The position numbers and the translations under genes are program-made. This document shows positions 42,046 to 52,126 of a stretch of 64,000 nt of DNA, in pieces. The stretch comes from Pseudonocardia sp. HH130629-09. GTDB taxonomy: Bacteria > Actinomycetota > Actinomycetes > Mycobacteriales > Pseudonocardiaceae. The stretch lies in assembly GCF_001294645.1 (NCBI RefSeq), contig NZ_CP011868.1, positions 2,666,001 to 2,730,000 on the forward strand. The letters run 5' to 3'. Numbering within the stretch: position 1 is the stretch's first letter; every line of letters begins with the position of its first letter. Under the pieces are notes generated by a model, which searched no databases, was not told the origin of the DNA, and saw nothing but the letters and a program-made list of their open reading frames with translations.

Positions 42046-45000
42046 GTGCTGGAGATCCATCGGGCCGAACGCGCCGACACCCTCGTGGAGGCGCTCGCCG
42101 GCGTGCTGGCGGTCGGCTCGGGTGACCCGTTCGCGGCCGAGACCGTCGCGGTCCCCGAGCGCGGGGTGGAGCGCTGGCTCGCCCAGCGGCTGGCACACCG
42201 GCTCGGCGCGGGGCCGGGCAGCGGCGGGGTCTGCGCGAACGTCCGGTTCCCGGCCCCGGCCGCGCTGCTCGGCGGGGCCGTCGCGCACGTCACCGGCACC
42301 GACCAGGCGACCGACCCGTGGTCGCCCGGCCGGTCGGTGTGGCCGCTGCTGGAGCTGATCGACGAGGCCGTCGCCACCTCCGGGGACGACCGGTTCACCG
42401 CCCTGGCCGCGCACCTGGAGCGTGGTGGGCACGGCCGCCGCTACGCGCTCGCCCGCACGCTGGCCGGGCTGTTCGGTTCCTACGCCACCCACCGCCCCGA
42501 GCTGCTGCGCCGCTGGCGCGCCGGGGAGGAGGCGGTGCCCGCCGACCTGCGGTGGCAGCCCGAGCTGTGGCGGCGCCTGCGCGCGGCACTCGGGGTCCCC
42601 GGTCCCGCCGAGCGGCTCGACGAGGCGGTGGCCCTGCTGCGCGGGGGCGCCGACCCGGGGCCCGAGGTGGGGCCGCGGCTGTCGTTGTTCGGCCCGACCC
42701 GGCTGGCCGCCGAGCACCTGGCCGTCCTGGAGTCCCTCGCGGCGCACCGGGAGGTCCACCTGTGGCTGCCGCACCCGTCGCCGGTGATGTGGGACGCGGT
42801 GCGCGCCGGGCGTACGCCGGGGGTGCCGTCGCGCGCCACCGACACCAGCGCCGAGGCGGTCCGGCACCCGCTGCTGCGCTCGCTCGGCCGCGACACCCGG
42901 GAGCTGGCGCTGCGGCTGCCCCCGGCCGGGCCCACGGTGGCCGACACCCACCACCCGGCCCCCGCCGACACCGGCCCGCCGACGCTGCTGCGCCGCCTGC
43001 AGGCCATGCTGCGCGACGACGCCGTGCCGCCCGCCCCCGCCGACCGTCCGCTGCTCGACCCGGACGACCGCAGCGTCGCGCTGCACTCCTGCCACGGCCC
43101 GGACCGGCAGGTGGAGGTGCTGCGCGAGGTGCTGCTCGGGCTGCTCGCCGCGGACCCGGACCTGGAGCCGCGCGACATCATCGTCATGTGCCCGGACATC
43201 GAGGTGTTCGCGCCGCTGATCACCGCCTCCTTCGGTCTCGCCCCGGACGCGGACACCCCGGACGGCGCGGGCCCGTCCCGCGAGGAGCTGCACCCCGGGC
43301 ACCGGCTGCGGGTGCGCCTGGCCGACCGGGCGCTGCGCCAGGCGAACCCCCTGCTGGGCACCGTGTCGTCGCTGCTGGAGCTCGCCGGGTCCCGGGTCAG
43401 TGCCTCCCAGGTGCTCGACCTGGTCGCCTCCGCCCCGGTGCGGCGCCGCTTCCGCTTCGACGACGACGCGCTGGAGCGGCTGTCCGAGCTGGTCACCGCG
43501 GCCGGGGTGCGGTGGGGGCTCGACGCAGCGCACCGCTGGCCCTACCGGCTCGAGGGGATCGGGCAGAACACCTGGCGGGCCGGTCTGGACCGGATGCTCG
43601 TCGGCGTCGCGATGGCCGAGACACCGGGCGCCCCGGCCTGGCTGGGCACCGCGCTGCCGCTGGACGAGGTCGACTCCTCCGACGTGGACCTCGTCGGGCG
43701 GCTCGCCGAGTTCGTCGACCGGCTCGCGACCGTGCTCGGTGCGCTGCGCGGGCCGCAGCCGCTGTCGGCGTGGGTGGACGCGCTGGTCGAGGGGCTGTCG
43801 GCGCTGACCGACACCACCCCGACCGACGCCTGGCAGGCCGGGCAGGCGCGCGCGGAGCTGGCCGACGTCGTCGCCTCCGCGGGGCCGCAGGCCGCCACCG
43901 TCGATCTCGACCTGCCCGACGTGCGCGGTCTGCTCGCCGAGCGGCTGCGCGGTCGGCCCAGCCGGGCGAACTTCCGGACCGGCACGCTGACCGTCGCGAC
44001 GCTGGTCCCGATGCGGGCCGTCCCGCACAAGGTGGTGTGCCTGCTGGGCTGCGACGACGGGGTGTTCCCCCGCGCCGGCGCCCCCGACGGGGACGACGTG
44101 CTGGCCCGGGATCCCGTCGTCGGCGAGCGCGACCCGCGCGGGGAGGACCGCCAGCTGCTGCTCGACGCGATCTGCTCGGCCACCCGCCACCTGGTCGTGG
44201 TCTCCTCCGGCGCCGACGAGCGCACCGGGGCCGACCGACCGCCGTCGGTACCGGTCGGGGAGCTGTGCGACGCGATCGACGCGTGCGCGCGGACCACCTC
44301 CGGCACCCCCGCCTCACGGGCGCTGCGGGCCCGGCACCCGCTGCAGCCCTTCGACCGGCGCAACTTCACCCCCGGCGCGCTGCTGGCCGACGGGCCGTTC
44401 AGCTTCGACCGGACCGCGCGGCGCGGCGCCGAGGCCGCTGCCGGGCCGCGCACCGTGACCCCGCTGTTCGGTGCGGACCCGCTCCCCCCGCCGGAGGACC
44501 CGCCGGACGGGGTGGTCGAGCTCGACGAGCTGGTCGCGTTCGTCGAGCACCCGGTGCGGGCGTTCCTGCGCCAGCGGGTGCGGGTGCTGCCGCCGGAGGA
44601 GAACGTCGAGCCCGACGACGCGCTGCCGGTCGAGCTCGACGGGCTGGCCACCTGGAAGATCGGTGACCGGCTGCTGACCGACCGGCTCGCCGGGGCCGCG
44701 CCGCGGGCCGTGGCGCGGGCCGAGACACTGCGCGGGGACCTCCCGCCCGGCGGGATCGGCCACCGGGTGCTCATCGAGGTCGGCGGTCAGGTCGAGCCGC
44801 TGGTCGCCGTCGCCGCGACGGTCGCGACCAGCGAGGCGGGCTCGCAGGACCTCGTCGCGCAGCTCACCGGCACACCCGAGGACGGCCGCGCCGTCGCCGG
44901 GACGGTGCCGGGCCTGCACGGCGACGTCGTGGTGCGTGTCGAGTACTCACGGCTCAAGGCCAAGCACCGGCTGCGGGCCTGGGTGCAGCTGCTCGCGCTC

Positions 45001-45423
45001 ACCGCCGCACACCCCGGCCGGACCTGGACGGCGGTGACCGTCGGCCGCGGCCCCGGCGGCGCGGCCCGATCGGTGCTCGGCCCGGTCGACCCCGGCCTGG
45101 CCCGTCGCACCCTGGCCGACCTGGTCGCGCTGCGCCGCGAGGGACTGCGGGCGGCGCTGCCGCTGCCGACCGACGCCGCCGCCGTCTACGCCCGCAACCG
45201 CGCCCGCGGAGTGGTCCCCGCCAACGCCTTCGCCGCGGCGGAGAGCGAGTGGTCGCGCTTCGAGCACGCCGAAGCCCCGCACGTCTTCGTCCGGGGCGGC
45301 GCGGGCGGCCCGCTGGTCGTCCGTCCCGAGCCCGGCTCCGGCGACGAGCCCACCCGGTTCGGGGAGCTCGCCGTCCGGTTGTGGGCACCGCTGCTCGACC
45401 ACGAGAGGCAGGACGCGCCGTGA
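42046..45423 (+). CDS. recC: exodeoxyribonuclease V subunit gamma (RecC)
   Basis: The 1125-residue RecC subunit of the RecBCD helicase-nuclease, which processes double-strand DNA ends for recombination. RecC splits the strands and recognises Chi. The start VLEIHRAERADTLVEALAGVL is the family N-terminus and decides for GTG 42046 over 42037. Family blocks include CHGPDRQVEVLREVLLGLL near residue 350 and CLLGCDDGVFPR near residue 665. Its stop overlaps the recB start (GTGA). RecC has a degenerate helicase fold, so no Walker motif is expected or seen. Confidence 0.95.
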   Translation: MLEIHRAERADTLVEALAGVLAVGSGDPFAAETVAVPERGVERWLAQRLAHRLGAGPGSGGVCANVRFPAPAALLGGAVAHVTGTDQATDPWSPGRSVWPLLELIDEAVATSGDDRFTALAAHLERGGHGRRYALARTLAGLFGSYATHRPELLRRWRAGEEAVPADLRWQPELWRRLRAALGVPGPAERLDEAVALLRGGADPGPEVGPRLSLFGPTRLAAEHLAVLESLAAHREVHLWLPHPSPVMWDAVRAGRTPGVPSRATDTSAEAVRHPLLRSLGRDTRELALRLPPAGPTVADTHHPAPADTGPPTLLRRLQAMLRDDAVPPAPADRPLLDPDDRSVALHSCHGPDRQVEVLREVLLGLLAADPDLEPRDIIVMCPDIEVFAPLITASFGLAPDADTPDGAGPSREELHPGHRLRVRLADRALRQANPLLGTVSSLLELAGSRVSASQVLDLVASAPVRRRFRFDDDALERLSELVTAAGVRWGLDAAHRWPYRLEGIGQNTWRAGLDRMLVGVAMAETPGAPAWLGTALPLDEVDSSDVDLVGRLAEFVDRLATVLGALRGPQPLSAWVDALVEGLSALTDTTPTDAWQAGQARAELADVVASAGPQAATVDLDLPDVRGLLAERLRGRPSRANFRTGTLTVATLVPMRAVPHKVVCLLGCDDGVFPRAGAPDGDDVLARDPVVGERDPRGEDRQLLLDAICSATRHLVVVSSGADERTGADRPPSVPVGELCDAIDACARTTSGTPASRALRARHPLQPFDRRNFTPGALLADGPFSFDRTARRGAEAAAGPRTVTPLFGADPLPPPEDPPDGVVELDELVAFVEHPVRAFLRQRVRVLPPEENVEPDDALPVELDGLATWKIGDRLLTDRLAGAAPRAVARAETLRGDLPPGGIGHRVLIEVGGQVEPLVAVAATVATSEAGSQDLVAQLTGTPEDGRAVAGTVPGLHGDVVVRVEYSRLKAKHRLRAWVQLLALTAAHPGRTWTAVTVGRGPGGAARSVLGPVDPGLARRTLADLVALRREGLRAALPLPTDAAAVYARNRARGVVPANAFAAAESEWSRFEHAEAPHVFVRGGAGGPLVVRPEPGSGDEPTRFGELAVRLWAPLLDHERQDAP

Positions 45424-48400
45424 GCACCACGAGCCTGCTGTCGGCACCGACCTTCGACGTCAACGGCCCGCTGCCGACCGGCACCATCGTGCTGGAGGCG
45501 AGCGCGGGGACGGGCAAGACCTACACGATCGCCGCGCTCGCGACCCGCTACGTCGCCGAAGGCGTCGCCGACCTGGACCGGCTGATGCTGGTCACCTTCG
45601 GCCGCGACGCCACCCAGGAGCTGCGCGAACGGGTCCGGGAACGCCTGGTCGGCACCGAACGGGCGCTGGCCGCCGTGCTCGCCGGCTCCACCCCGCCCGC
45701 CCGCGACGCCGACCCGGTCGTCGCGCACCTGGCCGCGACCGACCCGGCCGAGCTGGAGCGGCGCCGGGACCGGCTGGCGGCGGCGTCGGCGTCGTTCGAC
45801 GCGGCGGCCATCGCCACCACCCACCAGTTCTGCATGCAGATGCTCGCCGGGCTGGGCGTGGCCGGGGACAACGACCCGGACGCGGAGTTCGTCGACCACG
45901 TCGACGACGTCGTCACCGAGGTCGTCGACGACTTCTACGTGCGCAAGTACGCCGCGCCGAACGCGGGACGCCCGGCGTTCGACCGGGCCGCGGCGCTGGC
46001 GCTGGCCCGCCGCGCCGTCGGCGACCCGCAGGCCGAGCTGGAGCCCCGCGACGCCGACCCGACCACCCCGGCCGCCACCCGCTACGGCTTCGCCTCCGCG
46101 GTGCGCCGCGAGGTCGACGCCCGCAAGCGGCGCGCCCGCATCTACAGCTACGACGACATGCTCACCCGCCTCGCGACGGCGCTGCGCGACCCGGTCCGCG
46201 GCCCCGCCGCCCGGGAACGGCTCCGGTCGCGGTTCTCGGTGGTGCTCGTCGACGAGTTCCAGGACACCGACCCGCTGCAGTGGGAGATCCTCTCCCTCGC
46301 CTTCCACTCCGCCCCGGGGACCACCCTGGTGCTGATCGGCGACCCGAAGCAGGCGATCTACGCCTTCCGCGGCGCCGACGTGCACAGCTACCTGCGGGCC
46401 GCCGACGCGGCGGCGACGAAGCGCACCTTGTCGACGAACCGCCGCAGCGACGCGGCGCTGCTCACCGCGCTGGACGGGGTGTTCGGCGAGGCCACCCTCG
46501 GCGACCCCGGGATCATCGTCCACCCGGTCCGGGCCCACCACACCGGGCGGCGGCTGACCGCCCGGCACGACGCCCCGCTGCGGCTGCGGCTGGTCAACCG
46601 GGACCGGCTCGACCTGACCGGGCGCGGCCTGGCCCGGGCCAAGGGCGCCCGCGCGGTCGTGGCCCGCGACGTCGCCGTCGACCTGTCGCAGCTGCTCGAC
46701 GGCACCGCCCGCTTCGCGGGGGACCGGCTGCGCCCCGGCCAGGTCGCGGTGCTGGTGCGGACCAACGCCCAGGGCCTGCTGGTGCGGGACGCCTGCGCCG
46801 AGGCCGGGGTGCCCGCCGTGCTCACCGGCACCAGCAGCGTGTTCACCACGCCGGTCGCCGCGGAGTGGCTGACGCTGTTGGAGGCCGTCGAGCAGCCGCA
46901 ACGCTCGATGCGACTGCGTGCCGCCGCGCTGACCCGGTTCGTCGGGCACACCGTCGCCGACCTGTGCGGGCCCGACGCCGAGGGACTGGTCGACCAGCTC
47001 AGCGCGGACCTGCGGGCCTGGCACCAGGTCCTCGCCGAGCGCGGGGTCGCGGCGTTGCAGGAGGCGGTGTTCGCCCGCTACGCCCCCGCCGAACGTCTGC
47101 TGCGCAGCCCCGACGGCGAGCGCGACCTCACCGACGTGCGCCACGTCGGCCAGGTGCTGCACTCCGCGGCGCTGGAACGACACCTGGGCCCGACGGCCCT
47201 CACCGAGTGGCTGCGGCACCGGATCGGCGAGGCCGCCCGCGACACCTCGGCCGAGCGGAGCCGGCGGCTGGAGTCCGACGCCGACGCCGTCCAGATCGTG
47301 ACGGTGCACCGGTCCAAGGGGCTCGAGTTCCCGGTGGTGTACCTGCCGTTCGCGTGGGACCGCTGGGTCAACGACCGGCCCGAGACGCTGCTCTACCACG
47401 ACACCCCGCCCGGCTCCGACGGTCCGCGACGACTGCTCGACGTCGGCGGGTCCACCGGCCCGGACCGCACCCGACGCACCGCGCTGCACCAGGCCGAGGA
47501 GGCCGGCGAGGACCTCCGCCTGCTGTACGTGGCGCTCACCCGCGCCTGCAGCCAGGTCGTCGCCTGGTGGGTCCCCGGGACCACGACGGCGGCGTCGTCG
47601 CTGCACCGGGTGATGTTCGGGCACGCCGGCCCCGGCGTGGAGCCCGCGGCGACCGCGAAGGTCCCGGGCGACGCGAACGCACTGGCGTTCCTGCGCGACC
47701 GGCTCACCCCGGCCGGCGCGTCGGTGGAGACCCTGCACGACCGCGACCCCGCCGAGCGCGTCCCGGAGCCGCCCCGCGACGGGCTGGCCGTTGCGACGTT
47801 CGCCCGCGCCCTCGACACCGCGTGGCGACGCACGTCCTACACCGCGCTGACCGCGGCCGCCCACGCCGCGCACCATCCGCACCCGGCCCCCGACACCGAG
47901 CCGGAGCCGGCCGCGACCGCGCCGGGGGTGCTGACCGAGCCCGAGGACGAGGGCATCGTCGACGAGCCCTCCGCCCCGCCACCCGGTGCGGGGCCGGCCG
48001 CGTCCGCGGCGCCGGACGGGGCCGACCCGGCGGCGTTCCCCTCCCCCATGGCCGATCTCCCCTCGGGCACCGGGTTCGGCACCCTGGTGCACGCCGTGCT
48101 GGAGCACCTCGACACCACCACGGCCGCCGACGGCGACCCCGCGCTGCGCGCGGAGGTGGTCGCGCACGTCACCGAGGAGCTGCGCCACCAGCCCGCCGAC
48201 CTCGACCCCGACGAGCTCGCCGACGCACTCGTCCCGGTGCTGCGGACCCCGCTCGGGCCGATCGCGTCCGGGCTGGCGCTGGCCGACGTCGCACCGCAGG
48301 ACCGGCTGTCCGAACTCGACTTCGAGCTGCCGCTGTGCGGCGGGGACACGCCCTCGGGGCGGCTCACCCTGTCCGGGCTCGCCGCCGCCGTGCGCAGGCA

Positions 48401-48902
48401 CCTGGGCCCCGGCGACCCGCTGCACGGCTACGCCGACCTCCTCGACTCCCCCGACCTCGCCGGACAGCCGCTGCGCGGCTACCTCACCGGCAGCATCGAC
48501 TCGGTGCTGCGGATCCGCGACGGGGCCGGGGAGCGGTTCCTCGTCGTGGACTACAAGACGAACTGGCTGGGCCCGACCGGCCCGTCCGGGCGCGACCCGC
48601 TGACCGCGGCGCACTACACCGCCGACCGGCTGGCCACGGCGATGGCCGACGCGCACTACCCGCTGCAGGCACTGCTCTACGCCGTCGCACTGCACCGCTA
48701 CCTCCGGTGGCGGCTGCCCGGCTACGACCCGGACACTCACCTCGGCGGGGTCGGCTACCTGTTCCTGCGTGGCATGTGCGGGCCGGACACCCCGGTCACC
48801 GGGTCCGGGCCGCTGGCCGCGCCCTGCGGGGTCTTCGCCTGGCGGCCACCCGCCGCCCTGGTCGAGGAGCTGTCGGACCTGCTGGACGGAGGCACCCCGT
48901 GA
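45420..48902 (+). CDS. recB: exodeoxyribonuclease V subunit beta (RecB)
   Basis: A 1160-residue 3'-5' helicase plus nuclease. Walker A is LEASAGTGKTYTIAAL near residue 25; VVLVDEFQDTDPLQW is motif II near residue 275; VTVHRSKGLEFPVVYLPFAWD is motif V/VI near 625. The C-terminal nuclease domain carries FLVVDYKTNW near residue 1042, with the catalytic Asp and Lys. It overlaps recC and recD by 4 bases on each side, so the three subunits are translated together. Confidence 0.96.
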   Translation: MSTTSLLSAPTFDVNGPLPTGTIVLEASAGTGKTYTIAALATRYVAEGVADLDRLMLVTFGRDATQELRERVRERLVGTERALAAVLAGSTPPARDADPVVAHLAATDPAELERRRDRLAAASASFDAAAIATTHQFCMQMLAGLGVAGDNDPDAEFVDHVDDVVTEVVDDFYVRKYAAPNAGRPAFDRAAALALARRAVGDPQAELEPRDADPTTPAATRYGFASAVRREVDARKRRARIYSYDDMLTRLATALRDPVRGPAARERLRSRFSVVLVDEFQDTDPLQWEILSLAFHSAPGTTLVLIGDPKQAIYAFRGADVHSYLRAADAAATKRTLSTNRRSDAALLTALDGVFGEATLGDPGIIVHPVRAHHTGRRLTARHDAPLRLRLVNRDRLDLTGRGLARAKGARAVVARDVAVDLSQLLDGTARFAGDRLRPGQVAVLVRTNAQGLLVRDACAEAGVPAVLTGTSSVFTTPVAAEWLTLLEAVEQPQRSMRLRAAALTRFVGHTVADLCGPDAEGLVDQLSADLRAWHQVLAERGVAALQEAVFARYAPAERLLRSPDGERDLTDVRHVGQVLHSAALERHLGPTALTEWLRHRIGEAARDTSAERSRRLESDADAVQIVTVHRSKGLEFPVVYLPFAWDRWVNDRPETLLYHDTPPGSDGPRRLLDVGGSTGPDRTRRTALHQAEEAGEDLRLLYVALTRACSQVVAWWVPGTTTAASSLHRVMFGHAGPGVEPAATAKVPGDANALAFLRDRLTPAGASVETLHDRDPAERVPEPPRDGLAVATFARALDTAWRRTSYTALTAAAHAAHHPHPAPDTEPEPAATAPGVLTEPEDEGIVDEPSAPPPGAGPAASAAPDGADPAAFPSPMADLPSGTGFGTLVHAVLEHLDTTTAADGDPALRAEVVAHVTEELRHQPADLDPDELADALVPVLRTPLGPIASGLALADVAPQDRLSELDFELPLCGGDTPSGRLTLSGLAAAVRRHLGPGDPLHGYADLLDSPDLAGQPLRGYLTGSIDSVLRIRDGAGERFLVVDYKTNWLGPTGPSGRDPLTAAHYTADRLATAMADAHYPLQALLYAVALHRYLRWRLPGYDPDTHLGGVGYLFLRGMCGPDTPVTGSGPLAAPCGVFAWRPPAALVEELSDLLDGGTP

Positions 48903-50932
48903 GGACGACGACCGCACCCTCCACCCCGGCAGCGACGGCAGCGACGGCAGCACCGACGGTGCCACCGGCCCCCGAACGGGACCCGTTCGGCCCGCGGGCC
49001 GCCCGCACCGCGACGGGGGTGCTCGCCGCGTTCAACGAGGCCGAGATCCTCGCACCGGGAGACATCCACGTCGCCCGGCGGCTCGCCGCCCTCGGCGGGC
49101 GCGGCGACCCGACCGCCGCCGACGATCCGGCCACTGCCGAACCCGACCCCGTGGTGCTGGCCGCCGCGCTCGCCGTCCGCGCGATCCGCAACGGGTCGGT
49201 GTGCGTGGACCTGGCGAGCGCTGCGGACACGACCGCCGGCGAGGGCGAGGTCGCCGTCGACGTGTCCGGGCTGCCGTGGCCGGAGCCCGCCGCCTGGCGC
49301 GCGGAGTGCGCGGCCAGTCCCCTGGTCGCGCTCGGCGAGGACGGTCCCGCCGGGCGACCGCTGCGCCTGCTCGGGGACCTGCTCTACCTGGAGCGCTACT
49401 GGCAGGAGGAGGAGCTGGTCCGCCGCGGGTTCACCACGCGTGCCGGACCGGTCGCGGCCGTCGACCCCGGCCGGTTGTGCGCGGCGCTGGACCGGCTGCT
49501 CGGTGACCCGGGTGCCGAACGGCAGCGCCTCGCGGCCGCGGTGGCGGCGCTGCGGCCGGTCACCGTCATCGCCGGCGGCCCCGGCACGGGCAAGACGACG
49601 ACGGTCACGGCGCTGCTCGCCGTCCTGCACGACCTGCACCGCGCCACCTCCCCGCCCGGGGCACCGGACCTGCGGGTGGCGCTCGCCGCGCCGACCGGGA
49701 AGGCCGCGGCCCGGCTGACCCAGTCCGTCGCCGAGGCCCACCGGAGGCTGCCCGACGCCGACCGGGCCGCCGTCGCGGGGGCCACGGCGTCGACGCTGCA
49801 CCGGTTGCTGGGCTCGCGCGGCACCTCGGGCCGGTTCCGCCACCACCGCGGCAACCGGCTGCCGCACGACGTCGTGGTCGTCGACGAGACGTCGATGGTG
49901 TCGCTGACGATGATGGCGCGGCTGCTGGAGGCCGTCCGCCCCGACGCCCGGCTGGTGCTGGTCGGCGACCCGGACCAGCTCGCCTCGGTGGAGGCCGGCG
50001 CGGTGCTCGGCGACCTCGCCGCCGCCCGTGGCCCGGCCGAGCCCGCCCTGCAGGAGGCGCTGACCGCCTGCGGCGCGTTCCGCGTGGACCGGTCCGTGCC
50101 GGCCTCCGGTGCCGGGGCCGCCCCGGCACCCGCCGAGCCCGGACCGCCCGTCGTCGTGCGCAACGGGGTGGTGCGGCTGCACCGCAACTGGCGGTTCGGC
50201 GGCGCGATCGCGGAGTTCGCCGCCGCCGTCCAGGGCGCCGACGCCGACGCCGCCGTCGCGCTGCTCCGCGGTGGCGCGGCCGATCTCTCCTTCGTCGACG
50301 GTGACGCCGCCGAGATCGAACCGCGCCGGCTGGACACCTTCCGCCAGGACGTGGTCCGCGCCGCGGTGGACGTGATCGGTGCGGCCGATGCCGGGGACTC
50401 CGCACGGGCGCTGCGGGTGCTCGACGACCACCGCGTCCTCTGCGCGCACCGCCGCGGCCCGCACGGGGTGGCCCGCTGGACCGCGGAGATCGAGCGGTGG
50501 ATCGAGACCGAGCGTCCCGGATTCGCCGCCGAGGCCCCCTGGTACCCGGGTCGTCCGTTGCTGGTCACCACGAACGACTACGACCTCGGGCTGTTCAACG
50601 GCGACACCGGGGTCGTGGTCCGGACCGTGTCCGGGCGGCGCGCGGTGTTCGCCCGGGACGACTCCTCGGTCGCGTTCGAGCCGGCCCGGCTCGGTGGTGT
50701 CGGCACCGTCCACGCGATGACGGTGCACCGCAGCCAGGGCAGCCAGTTCAAGCGGATCACCGTGGTGCTGCCGCCCGCGGACTCGCCGCTGATGACCCGC
50801 GAGCTGCTCTACACCGCCGTCACCCGGGCGAAGGAGTCCGTGCGGATCATCGGCACCGAGGAGGCGGTACGTGCCGCGCTCGCACGCCCGGCCGGGCGTG
50901 CGAGCGGCCTGCGGCAGCGGCTCGGGACCTGA
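48899..50932 (+). CDS. recD: exodeoxyribonuclease V subunit alpha (RecD)
   Basis: The 677-residue 5'-3' helicase of RecBCD. Walker A is AGGPGTGKTTTVTALLA near residue 225, motif II is VVDETSMVS near 325, and the C-terminal helicase block is TVHAMTVHRSQGSQFKR. The first 25 residues are Ala/Thr/Pro rich, an extension of little meaning. It is the last gene of the operon; the next gene is convergent, 30 bases away. Confidence 0.95.
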   Translation: MRTTTAPSTPAATAATAAPTVPPAPERDPFGPRAARTATGVLAAFNEAEILAPGDIHVARRLAALGGRGDPTAADDPATAEPDPVVLAAALAVRAIRNGSVCVDLASAADTTAGEGEVAVDVSGLPWPEPAAWRAECAASPLVALGEDGPAGRPLRLLGDLLYLERYWQEEELVRRGFTTRAGPVAAVDPGRLCAALDRLLGDPGAERQRLAAAVAALRPVTVIAGGPGTGKTTTVTALLAVLHDLHRATSPPGAPDLRVALAAPTGKAAARLTQSVAEAHRRLPDADRAAVAGATASTLHRLLGSRGTSGRFRHHRGNRLPHDVVVVDETSMVSLTMMARLLEAVRPDARLVLVGDPDQLASVEAGAVLGDLAAARGPAEPALQEALTACGAFRVDRSVPASGAGAAPAPAEPGPPVVVRNGVVRLHRNWRFGGAIAEFAAAVQGADADAAVALLRGGAADLSFVDGDAAEIEPRRLDTFRQDVVRAAVDVIGAADAGDSARALRVLDDHRVLCAHRRGPHGVARWTAEIERWIETERPGFAAEAPWYPGRPLLVTTNDYDLGLFNGDTGVVVRTVSGRRAVFARDDSSVAFEPARLGGVGTVHAMTVHRSQGSQFKRITVVLPPADSPLMTRELLYTAVTRAKESVRIIGTEEAVRAALARPAGRASGLRQRLGT

Positions 50933-50962
50933 GGTCCCGGGTCACGCCGGCGCGGGCACGGC

Positions 50963-51961
50963 TCACGCGGCCGGCGGGGCCTGCTGCTTCTGCTTGCGGC
51001 CCGCCTGCACCGAGACGAGCACCACCAGTGCCAGGCTGATCCACAGTGCGTACTTGTCGATGGCGAGCACCACGTCGACGGCGTGCTGCCCGAGCCCGAA
51101 CCCGAGCCCGGCGACGAGTCCCGTGATCAGCGCGGCACCGATCGCGTCGAACAGCAGAAAGGTCCAGAGCCGCATCTTCCCCAGGCCGGCGACGGCGAAC
51201 ACCGCCGCGGCCGGGATGCCGGGCAGCGCGGACGCGACGACGGCGATCGGCATCGCCCAGCGCGGCCAGCTGCGGATCCGGCCGACGAACCGCTTCGCGA
51301 GGTCACCGGGCGCCCACAGCGCGACGATCTTCTCGCCCCACCGGCGCCCGGCCAGCCAGAACAACCAGTCGAACTTGATCATCCCGAACACGCCGGCGGC
51401 GATCACGACCCACAGGTCCGCCTCGCCGATCCTGGCGAACGCCGCGCCCGCACCGACGGCCGACAGGCTGCCGGTCACAGCGGCCAGCAGCACCGGGTGC
51501 GACGCCAGCAGGAACGGCCGCAGCGGCATCGTCAGGAGCATGAACGCGAGCAGGCCGAGCGTGGAGAAGACGAGCACCTTGTCGCCCCGCGACATTTGGT
51601 GGTCCCACGGCATCGCGTCGCGCCACGCCTGCTTGCCGCCCGCCTCGATCTCCTCCGGGCTGTGGTCGCGCCGCCACCACCGCGTCCGCGCGGGGGCCGT
51701 GCCGGTGTCGTCCGGGACGGCTCCGTCGCCGGCCGCGGTGGACACGCTCCCCGCCGGAGCCGAACCGGTCCCGGCCGGCGCCGCCCCACCCGCGGCGGCT
51801 GCGGGCCGCTCCGGGGCGGGTGCGTCCGGCGCCACGGTCGCGACGGCGTCCGTGCCGTCCCCGCGGACCGTGCCGTCCCCGCGGACCGTGCCGTCCCCGC
51901 GGACAGCGTCGAACCCGCCGCCTCCCGCCCGTGCGGCCGGCCGGGTGTGGTCGCTCGTCAT
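50963..51961 (-). CDS. DedA/VTT-like membrane protein with low-complexity N-terminus
   Basis: A 332-residue protein from an ATG with GAGGGGACGACG upstream. The first 110 residues are disordered, rich in Ala, Gly, Thr and Pro, and include three copies of an 18-base repeat (VRGDGT). After a charged stretch with WDHQMSRGDK come four to six membrane segments with a re-entrant-like loop (ALPGIPAAAVFAVAGLGKM) as in DedA/VTT proteins, which are linked to lipid flipping and envelope homeostasis. The family call is moderate. The C-terminus is basic and cytoplasmic. Confidence 0.65.
   Translation of the reverse strand: MTSDHTRPAARAGGGGFDAVRGDGTVRGDGTVRGDGTDAVATVAPDAPAPERPAAAAGGAAPAGTGSAPAGSVSTAAGDGAVPDDTGTAPARTRWWRRDHSPEEIEAGGKQAWRDAMPWDHQMSRGDKVLVFSTLGLLAFMLLTMPLRPFLLASHPVLLAAVTGSLSAVGAGAAFARIGEADLWVVIAAGVFGMIKFDWLFWLAGRRWGEKIVALWAPGDLAKRFVGRIRSWPRWAMPIAVVASALPGIPAAAVFAVAGLGKMRLWTFLLFDAIGAALITGLVAGLGFGLGQHAVDVVLAIDKYALWISLALVVLVSVQAGRKQKQQAPPAA
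51851..51904 (-). repeat. 18-bp tandem repeat, three exact copies
   Basis: Unit cgtgccgtccccgcggac, three perfect copies inside the disordered N-terminus of the DedA-like gene, coding for a six-residue VRGDGT repeat in frame. Confidence 0.95.
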
Positions 51962-52112
51962 CGTCGTCCCCTCGTCCGATGGCGTTCCATCCGAACACGA
52001 CCGTAGGCGGGCCGGGGTCGGGCCCGGATCCACAGTGAGGACGAGATGCCCGCCGTCCCGCTCCTCGTCCGGGCGGAGGAGGAATCCGCTCGGCGTCGGC
52101 CCGCGGCGCGGC

Positions 52113-52118
52113 TAGGCT
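52113..52118 (+). promoter_or_regulatory. -10 box for leaderless GNAT gene
   Basis: TAGGCT ends 8 bases before the ATG at 52127; no ribosome site between. Confidence 0.5.
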
Positions 52119-52126
52119 CCCGCGCC

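Noticed and set aside
45186-48965. 1259-residue open frame on the minus strand opposite recB
   Set aside because: It mirrors recB codon by codon, is low-complexity (Gly/Arg/Val/Gln-rich) and has no domain; long antisense frames are expected at this G+C content.
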